This document shows positions 58,482 through 64,000 of a stretch of 64,000 nucleotides of DNA, piece after piece (positions within the stretch are counted from its first letter, which is position 1; each line of letters begins with the position of its first letter). Made by a program: the position numbers and the translations under genes. Source of the DNA: Bog-756 sp963738545. GTDB lineage: Bacteria; Actinomycetota; Acidimicrobiia; Acidimicrobiales; RAAP-2. The stretch is taken from positions 186,001 to 250,000 of the forward strand of contig CAVTXA010000008.1 in the NCBI GenBank assembly GCA_963738545.1. The letters run 5' to 3'. Below the pieces are notes generated by a model, which worked only from the letters and a program-made list of their open reading frames with translations, made no database searches and had not been told where the DNA came from.

Positions 58482-59129
58482 TCAGCCGAGGCGGGGAGGC
58501 AGCGAGAACCGCTCCCGGATGGAGTCCTGGACCTCGTTGACGGGCAGGGTGGCGTCCACTGTGGCGACGAACTCCTTGCGCTCGAAGATCTCGATGAGGG
58601 GCTTGGTCTCCTCGTGGTACTGCATCAGCCGGATGGCCAGCGCCTCGGGATTGTCGTCGGCCCGGGCCTCGAGGGAGCCGCCGCAGACGTCGCATCGGTC
58701 GGCCTGCCGCGGCCGGTGGGCCATCAGGTTGTAGTCCAGCCCGCACTGGGAGCACACACGACGGGCCAGGACCCGGCGGGTGACCTCCTCGTCGGGGAGG
58801 TAGAGGTTGATCACGCCGTCGATGTCGTAGGTCTCGAGGAAGAACTCGGCCTGACGGGCGTTGCGGGGGAAGCCGTCGATGATGAACCCGAAGTTCCAGT
58901 CGTGCTCGGCCAGCCGGTCTCGCACCACGGCCTCCACCAGGTCGTCGTCCACCAGGTGGCCGGCGGCCATGATGCGCTTGACCTGGGCGCCGAGCTTGGT
59001 GTGGTGTTGCACGTTCCAGCGGAAGATGTCCCCCACGCTGACGTGCTCCAACTCGAGGTCCTCGGCCAACAGCTTGGCCTGTGTGCCCTTGCCGCTGCCC
59101 TGAATGCCCATGATGATGAACTTGCGCAC
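58482..59129 (-). CDS. adk: Adenylate kinase with four-cysteine LID zinc site
   Basis: 215 residues. P-loop MGIQGSGKGTQAKLLAEDL at 7-25, NMP-binding region SVGDIFRWNV, FIIDGFPRNARQAEFF, and the LID zinc cysteines C126, C129, C146 and C149 (VCSQCGLDY and RCDVCGGSL). This is the long, zinc-containing bacterial adenylate kinase. It interconverts 2 ADP with ATP and AMP. It follows ppk2 by 38 bases on the same strand, which links it to polyphosphate. The usual secY-adk-map context is absent, so this may be an additional copy. Confidence 0.92.
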   Translation of the reverse strand: MRKFIIMGIQGSGKGTQAKLLAEDLELEHVSVGDIFRWNVQHHTKLGAQVKRIMAAGHLVDDDLVEAVVRDRLAEHDWNFGFIIDGFPRNARQAEFFLETYDIDGVINLYLPDEEVTRRVLARRVCSQCGLDYNLMAHRPRQADRCDVCGGSLEARADDNPEALAIRLMQYHEETKPLIEIFERKEFVATVDATLPVNEVQDSIRERFSLPPRLG

Positions 59130-59167
59130 GGGCGGCTACGACCCCCTCGGTCCCGGGACGGGGCCTG

Positions 59168-60046
59168 TCACTTGACGATGAAGCGTGTCGGCACCCACGA
59201 CTGGCTGTCGATGGGCGGTCGCTCGTAGTTGCGCTGCTGTCGGGCCGGCAGGGCGACCTCCTCGTGGGGCACCGCCTCGTAGGGCACCACGTCGAGCAGG
59301 TGGCTGATGATGTTCAGGCGGGCGGCCTTCTTGTTGTCGGCGTCGACCACGTACCAGGGGGCCTCTTTGATGTCGGTGTACGAGAACATCTCGTCCTTCG
59401 CCTCGGCGTAGTCGACCCACCGGGCCCGGGCCTCGAGATCCATCGGGCTCAGCTTCCACCGCTTGCCCGGGTTGTTGATCCGCTCGGTGAACCGCCGTTC
59501 CTGCTCCTCGTCGCTGAGCGAGAGCCAGTACTTGACCAGGATGATGCCCGAGCGCACCAGGGCCCGTTCGATCTGCGGGCAGGTCCGGAAGAACTCGGCG
59601 TGCTCCTCCTCGGTGCAGAACTCCATGACCTTCTCCACGCCGGCCCGGTTGTACCAGCTCCGGTCGAAGAGGACGATCTCGCCTGCCGCCGGGAGGTGGG
59701 CGATGTAGCGCTGGAAGTACCACTGCGACCGCTCTCGGTCGGTGGGGGTGCCAAGCGCCACCACCCGGCAGTAGCGGGCGTTCAGACGCTCCATGATGCG
59801 CTTGATGGTCCCGCCCTTGCCCGCCGTGTCCCGCCCCTCGAAGATGACCATGACCCGCAGCCCCTCGTGGACCACCCACTCCTGCATGCGGACCAGCTCG
59901 GTTTGGAGGCGGGCCAGCTCCTTTTCGTAGGCGGTCTTGCTCACCACCTTCGGGCTCAGGCCCGTGAGGAGCTGGGGCCCGTGGGCGAAGGCCGCGGGGG
60001 ATTCCGGGACGTCACCGGGCTTCGAATCGAGCGTGCTCTTGGCCAC
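59168..60046 (-). CDS. ppk2: Polyphosphate kinase 2 (PPK2)
   Basis: 292 residues, the length of single-domain PPK2. Walker A region VIFEGRDTAGKGGTIKRIME (about 68-87), YCRVVALGTPTDRERSQWYF, the lid and Walker B-like IVLFDRSWYNRAGVEKVMEF, then VKYWLSLSDEEQERRF and SYTDIKEAPWYVVDADNKKA. PPK2 makes NTP from NDP (or ADP from AMP) with polyphosphate as donor. Together with adenylate kinase it would turn polyphosphate into ATP even from AMP. Class I versus II/III cannot be decided by eye. First gene of the pair. Confidence 0.92.
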   Translation of the reverse strand: MAKSTLDSKPGDVPESPAAFAHGPQLLTGLSPKVVSKTAYEKELARLQTELVRMQEWVVHEGLRVMVIFEGRDTAGKGGTIKRIMERLNARYCRVVALGTPTDRERSQWYFQRYIAHLPAAGEIVLFDRSWYNRAGVEKVMEFCTEEEHAEFFRTCPQIERALVRSGIILVKYWLSLSDEEQERRFTERINNPGKRWKLSPMDLEARARWVDYAEAKDEMFSYTDIKEAPWYVVDADNKKAARLNIISHLLDVVPYEAVPHEEVALPARQQRNYERPPIDSQSWVPTRFIVK

Positions 60047-60244
60047 TGCGTGGCGATGGTAGCGGCCCTCGCCCGGATCTAGGTTGCCGGAGCGTTAACA
60101 CTGCCCCCGAGGCCCATCGGCCCACGCCGTCCGCCGGCCCGGGGCGCGGGCCGCTCACTCCGGTCTGACCTGGTCCCGTGCCATCATGGCGCCGGTCGCA
60201 CGATCCCACGGGGGACCGGGGCCGCCATGACCGGAGGTGCCACC

Positions 60245-60679
60245 GTGAGTGCTGAGTCCGACACCGCAGCCAACAAGGAGCGGGTGCAGGCGTTCTGGGC
60301 CGCCCTCTACGAGCGCGACTGGCAGGCCATCGGCCGGTTCTTCGGCCCGGACAGCGAGTACACCGACGTCCCGTCCCCCGACGACGACGTGGCCCGCGGA
60401 CCCGAGCTCATCGTGGCCCGCCTGCGGCTCGGCCTGGAACGCATCTCCGGCTACGAGCACCACCTCCGCCTGATGGTGGCCGAGGGTGACACGGTGGTGA
60501 CCGAGCACGCGGAGACCTGGCGCTGGCACAGCGGCGAGGAGGTCACCCTTCCGTTCGTCTCGGTGCACGAGCTGCGCCACGGGACCATCCTCCGCTGGTG
60601 GGACTACTGGGATCTCCAGACCCTGATGAACGCCGCCCCGGCCTGGTGGATCGAGCACATCATGCAGGGCTACACCTGA
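60245..60679 (+). CDS. SnoaL/limonene-epoxide-hydrolase-like (NTF2 fold) protein
   Basis: 144 residues from GTG 60245, chosen because GGAGGT lies 6 bases upstream; ATG 60227 is in frame but has no such site. NTF2-like pattern: ERVQAFWAALYERDWQAIGR, FFGPDSEYTDVPSPDDDVAR, GPELIVARLRLGLERISGYE, VVTEHAETWRWHSGEEVTLP, FVSVHELRHGTILRWWDYWD. It resembles the limonene-1,2-epoxide hydrolase group in the Tyr/Asp/Arg positions, though I cannot confirm the catalytic set. Single gene, convergent with the APC permease gene. Confidence 0.8.
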   Translation: MSAESDTAANKERVQAFWAALYERDWQAIGRFFGPDSEYTDVPSPDDDVARGPELIVARLRLGLERISGYEHHLRLMVAEGDTVVTEHAETWRWHSGEEVTLPFVSVHELRHGTILRWWDYWDLQTLMNAAPAWWIEHIMQGYT

Positions 60680-60742
60680 CCGAGCGGACCCGCCGGCCCG
60701 TCGTCATCGGCGGTCAGCAACCCATGGACCGGCCGACCCCCG

Positions 60743-62380
60743 TCAGCTGTCGAAGCCGTAGACGCCCGCGGCGTACTCGTCGACCTTGGCCTCGGGCAGC
60801 CGGAGCCGGATGGCGGTGTAGTAGACGGCGAGGCTCCAGGCCGCCACCACCACCATGTCCCAGTAGAAGGGGATGTTCATCCGGCCCCCCTGGAACTGAC
60901 CCAGGTAGGAGATGAGGGTCAGTCCGCCCAGATACGGCCACAGCCAGATGGCCGCGTTCCAGTCCAACGGCGACTCGACCGGGTTGGCGTGGGTGAGCCG
61001 CGAGATGCCCATCAGGACGTACCCGAGGAGGACGGCCACCATCAGCTTCCACACCACCTCCCAACCGCTCCAGTAGATGATGAGGCTGGCGGCGACGAAT
61101 GAGGCCGGAGCCAGGACCGGGGCCCACGGCAGCCGGTAGGGCCGTTCGGCGTCCGGCTTTTGGTGGCGGAGCGCCCCGAGGGCCAGAGGTGCGCCGGCGT
61201 ACATGAGCACGGTGGCCGAGGTGATGAAGCCGACCAGCTTCTGCCAGCCGGGGAAGGGCAGGAACAACAAGAGCCCCATGAGGAAGGTGAAGATGAGGCC
61301 GAAGAGGGGGATGTTCGCCTTCTTGGTCGTCTTCTCGAAGATCGAGGGGACGTGCCCGTTCTTGGACATGCCGAAGGTGATGCGGCTGGTGGTGGTGGTG
61401 TAGATCAGGCCCGAGCCGGTCGGGGCGATGATGGCGTCGGCGTAAAGGATGTAGGCCAGCCAGGCCAGGCCCAGGCCCTTGGCCAGACCGGCGAACGGTC
61501 CGAAGATCCCCTCGAAGCTGACGTTCGCCCACCCGTGGGCCAGGGCGTGCTGGGGCAGGGCCCCGATGAACACCACCTGCAACAGGATGTAGACGGTGGC
61601 ACCGATCAGCATGGAGAAGATGACCGCCCGCGGCATGTCCCGCTGGGGGTTCTTGCTCTCGCCGCCCAGTTGCACCGCCTGTTCGAAGCCGACCAGGGCG
61701 AACACCGCCCCACCGTCGGAGACGGCCCGGAGCACGCCGTGGAGGCCGAAGGGGGCGAAGCCGTGGCTGGTGAAGTTGGCCGTGTTGAAGTGGGTGAAGA
61801 ACAGGACGACGATCGTCATCACGGGGACGACGACCTTCCAGGTGGTGATGACGCTGTTGGCCCGCACGAGGTACCGGACCCCGAACAGGTTGGCCACCAC
61901 GAACAGGGCCATCATCACCGTGGCCACCACGTAGCCCAGGCCGGTCAGGACCGGAACCCCGCCCGACGTGGTGGTCAGTCCGTGCCAGTAGTTGCCGGTG
62001 TAGGTGATGGCCGCCTCCACCTCGATGGGTGCGGTGCCCACAGCCTGCAACCACGAGAACCACCCGAAGGAGGCACCGGCCAGGCCACCGAAGGCGTAGT
62101 AAGGGAAGCGGGTGGTCCCCCCGCTGACCGGAAACATCCCTCCCAACTCGGCGTGGACCAGGGCCAGCAGGATCACCGCCACCGATCCGATGAGCCAGGC
62201 GATGATGGCCGCCGGTCCGCCGATGGTGGCGCAGACGAGCGCTCCGAAGAGCCATCCCGAGCCGATGATCGAGCCCTCGGAGGTGAAGAGCAGCCCGATG
62301 AAGCCGACGTCGCGGGTCAGGCCGTCGCTCTTCGATCCCGCCGACTCCGGGGCCACCACCTTCTCCGCCACCTGGTCCAT
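60743..62380 (-). CDS. APC-family amino acid/amine permease
   Basis: 545 residues from ATG 62380 (GGAGGG 6 bases upstream). About twelve membrane segments. APC motifs: GFIGLLFTSEGSIIGSGWLF (unwound first helix, with GSxIGSGW substrate loop), AELGGMFPVSGGTTRFPYYA, and GGAVFALVGFEQAVQLGGES. It should import an amino acid or exchange it for a decarboxylation product. Transcribed from its own promoter (62454-62482), 136 bases after the PLP decarboxylase gene on the same strand, so the two probably act as a decarboxylase-permease pair. Confidence 0.9.
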   Translation of the reverse strand: MDQVAEKVVAPESAGSKSDGLTRDVGFIGLLFTSEGSIIGSGWLFGALVCATIGGPAAIIAWLIGSVAVILLALVHAELGGMFPVSGGTTRFPYYAFGGLAGASFGWFSWLQAVGTAPIEVEAAITYTGNYWHGLTTTSGGVPVLTGLGYVVATVMMALFVVANLFGVRYLVRANSVITTWKVVVPVMTIVVLFFTHFNTANFTSHGFAPFGLHGVLRAVSDGGAVFALVGFEQAVQLGGESKNPQRDMPRAVIFSMLIGATVYILLQVVFIGALPQHALAHGWANVSFEGIFGPFAGLAKGLGLAWLAYILYADAIIAPTGSGLIYTTTTSRITFGMSKNGHVPSIFEKTTKKANIPLFGLIFTFLMGLLLFLPFPGWQKLVGFITSATVLMYAGAPLALGALRHQKPDAERPYRLPWAPVLAPASFVAASLIIYWSGWEVVWKLMVAVLLGYVLMGISRLTHANPVESPLDWNAAIWLWPYLGGLTLISYLGQFQGGRMNIPFYWDMVVVAAWSLAVYYTAIRLRLPEAKVDEYAAGVYGFDS

Positions 62381-62453
62381 GACCCACCCTCCGCGCGGTG
62401 TAGGTCGTGGCGACGCCCACCGCCGATCCACCGCGACGGCCGACGGTAGGGGG

Positions 62454-62482
62454 AAGATACCCGACCCCATGGTGGCGCTCAA
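62454..62482 (-). promoter_or_regulatory. Promoter of the APC permease gene
   Basis: On the minus strand TTGAGC (62477-62482), a 17-base spacer and TATCTT (62454-62459) form a good sigma70-type promoter between the decarboxylase and the permease. Confidence 0.6.
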
Positions 62483-62516
62483 GCACCGCCCCGCCCCCTC
62501 GGTCAGCGGCGCACGG

Positions 62517-63881
62517 TCACGCCATGGTGGCGATGATCTCCTCCACCATGGCCACCGTGGTGTCCGGATGCAGGAGGGCCAGGCGTCCGACGGGCTCGCC
62601 CTCCCAGAGCGTCGGCACCACGAACCCGATCTGGTCCCGGAGCAGCTGATCGGACCACTGCTCGTAGTGGTCCCACTGCCATCCGGTGCGCCGGAACAGG
62701 ACCACTGACAGCTCCGGCCTCCGCACCAACTCCAGATGAGGGGTCCGCTCCACCAGGTCGGCACACGCCTGGGTGACGGTGAGGACCGTCTCGATGGCGT
62801 CGCGGTAGGCGTCGGTCCCGTAGACGGCCAAGGAGAACCACAGGGGTAGGCCCCGGGCCCGACGGGTGAGGTGGTAGGCGTAGTCGCTCGGGTTCCAGTC
62901 GTCGCGCTCGTCGCTGTGCAGCACGTCCAGATAGGAGGCGTCCTGGGTGTGCACGGCCTTGGCCAGGTGGGGCTGGCGGTAGATCAGTGCGGCACAGTCG
63001 AACGGGGCGAAGAGCCACTTGTGGGGATCGACCACGAACGAGTCCACCATGTCCATGCCGGCGAAGCGGTGGCGGACCGAGGGTGCGAACAGCGCCGCGC
63101 ACCCGTAGGCCCCGTCCACGTGGAACCACAGATCGCGCTCCCGGGCGATCCGGCCCACGCCGGCCAGGTCGTCGACGATGCCGGCGTTGGTGGTGCCCCC
63201 CGTGGCCACCACGGCGATGACGTCGTCACCGCGGGGATGGGTGGCCAAGGTCGAGGACAGGCCGGCGCCGGTCATCCGGTGATCGTCACAGGGGACCAGG
63301 AGGGCTTCGACCCCCAACACCCGGAGGGCCTTGCCCACCGACGAGTGGGCCTCCTCGCTGATGGCCACCAGTGGGTGAAGGGGAGCCCGTTCGCCCATCC
63401 GGTGCGTGGCGGTGTCGCGGGCCACCATGAGGGCGGACAGGTTGCCGGCCGAGCCGCCGGAGACGAAGCATCCACCGGCCCCGTGAGGGAGGCCGGCCAG
63501 GTCGGCCAGCACGGAGAGGGCCTGGTTCTCGGCGGCCACGGCGCCGGCGGCCTCCATCCACGACGTGCCCTGCAGGGACGAGCAGGCCACCACCATGTCG
63601 AAGAGCAGGGAGGCCTTGGTCGGCGCGGCGGGAATGAACGACAGGAACCGGGGACTGTCGCAGGAGACCACGGCGGTGGCCAGTTCGTTGTCGAAGATCT
63701 CCATGATGCGGTGGGGATCGGTCCCCGCCGGATTGATCAGACCCTGGAGGCTGGCGTCCAACGATGCGGCCTGGGCGCCACCGAAGTCGAGGGGAACCGG
63801 ATCGAGAGCCAGCCGCCACCGGCAGTAGTCGAGGATCAGGGTGGTGAGCTTCTCGTCGTGGACGAACATGGGATTGCGCAT
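62517..63881 (-). CDS. PLP-dependent amino-acid decarboxylase (group II, aromatic/Glu/histidine type)
   Basis: 454 residues from ATG 63881 (AAAGGA 5 bases upstream). Group II decarboxylase hallmarks: N-terminal LDFGGAQAASLDASLQGLIN, SLQGTSWMEAAGAVAAENQA, GGCFVSGGSAGNLSALMVAR, H179 in ISEEAHSSVGKA (stacks on PLP), D256 in WFHVDGAYGCA and the Schiff-base lysine K288 in VVDPHKWLFAPFDCAAL. Substrate could be tyrosine, tryptophan, DOPA, or glutamate. The permease that follows would supply substrate or export the amine. The length is somewhat short of eukaryotic AADC (about 480) but normal for bacteria. Confidence 0.9.
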   Translation of the reverse strand: MRNPMFVHDEKLTTLILDYCRWRLALDPVPLDFGGAQAASLDASLQGLINPAGTDPHRIMEIFDNELATAVVSCDSPRFLSFIPAAPTKASLLFDMVVACSSLQGTSWMEAAGAVAAENQALSVLADLAGLPHGAGGCFVSGGSAGNLSALMVARDTATHRMGERAPLHPLVAISEEAHSSVGKALRVLGVEALLVPCDDHRMTGAGLSSTLATHPRGDDVIAVVATGGTTNAGIVDDLAGVGRIARERDLWFHVDGAYGCAALFAPSVRHRFAGMDMVDSFVVDPHKWLFAPFDCAALIYRQPHLAKAVHTQDASYLDVLHSDERDDWNPSDYAYHLTRRARGLPLWFSLAVYGTDAYRDAIETVLTVTQACADLVERTPHLELVRRPELSVVLFRRTGWQWDHYEQWSDQLLRDQIGFVVPTLWEGEPVGRLALLHPDTTVAMVEEIIATMA

Positions 63882-64000
63882 GGAGTCCTTTCTGCGTGGT
63901 CCCCATGTTCGCAGACGGGCCGCCTCCCACCCTCCCTGGCCGTTCCGGGTCAGGTCCACGGCCGCCGGTCCGGTGACGGAGCACGGTCGGTCGCTCCGGC

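Noticed and set aside
1..64000. tRNA, rRNA, insertion sequences, integrases or phage genes
   Set aside because: Intergenic regions were read for tRNA T-loop patterns and inverted repeats with transposase ORFs; none was convincing. The excisionase-like HTH protein at 13922 has no mobile-element context.

Overview
The window is a chromosomal segment of a very GC-rich actinobacterium. Codon third positions are almost all G or C, and GTG/TTG starts and 1-4 base ATGA/GTGA gene overlaps are common. Lineage hints are mycothiol-type DinB-fold enzymes (MDMPI, TIGR03085), a DUF2510 protein, ECF sigma/anti-sigma pairs, a RecQ-phosphoribosyltransferase fusion, and many -10 boxes (TANNNT) only 6-9 bases before the start codon, i.e. 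leaderless mRNAs. The enzyme set (VOC proteins, amidase, acyl-CoA ligase, KstD-like flavoprotein, LLM monooxygenase) would suit a soil or freshwater Acidimicrobiia-like organism, but this is inference. I see no rRNA, tRNA, CRISPR array, transposase or phage gene.

Layout. 1-1105: 5' end of tatA and a GNAT acetyltransferase. 1158-7483: a minus-strand operon (aldo/keto reductase, D-aminoacylase-like amidohydrolase, stand-alone NRPS-type adenylation enzyme) divergent from a large FAD/NAD(P)-binding protein that carries a one-base frameshift. 7521-11169: sulfur block, metA-metY on the minus strand, divergent from an SsuD-like monooxygenase. The latter is preceded by a well-signalled cysteine-containing leader peptide and two mutually exclusive hairpins, one of which covers the ssuD ribosome binding site; this candidate cysteine-responsive attenuator is the most interesting element in the window. 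11696-15568: secreted repeat protein, small membrane protein, ECF sigma and zinc anti-sigma, HTH protein and an alpha/beta hydrolase-cyclase fusion. 15592-17464: ExxE membrane protein operon divergent from an RpiR regulator with a two-copy operator. 17521-26600: YceH, metallo-hydrolase, second ECF module, RecQ-PRTase and several unknown small proteins.

26605-41085: dispersed catabolic enzymes (FAD-linked oxidase, PhyH dioxygenase, ThiO-like oxidase, class II aldolase, GcvT-like protein, nitrobindin, amidase, acyl-CoA ligase, semialdehyde dehydrogenase). 41281-50519: three DinB-fold proteins, a TetR-MFS efflux operon with a clear operator, a secreted TAP-type peptidase, a Gfo/Idh/MocA oxidoreductase, VOC proteins and a duplicated unknown. 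50702-63881: KimA-like potassium transporter, SRPBCC protein, 2-hydroxyacid dehydrogenase/SDR pair, KstD-like flavoprotein, NTF2-like proteins, enoyl-CoA hydratase, a PPK2-adenylate kinase operon, and a PLP amino-acid decarboxylase followed by an APC permease.

Start codons were chosen from Shine-Dalgarno position, leaderless -10 boxes and overlaps. Functions come from motifs recognised by eye; no database search was possible.
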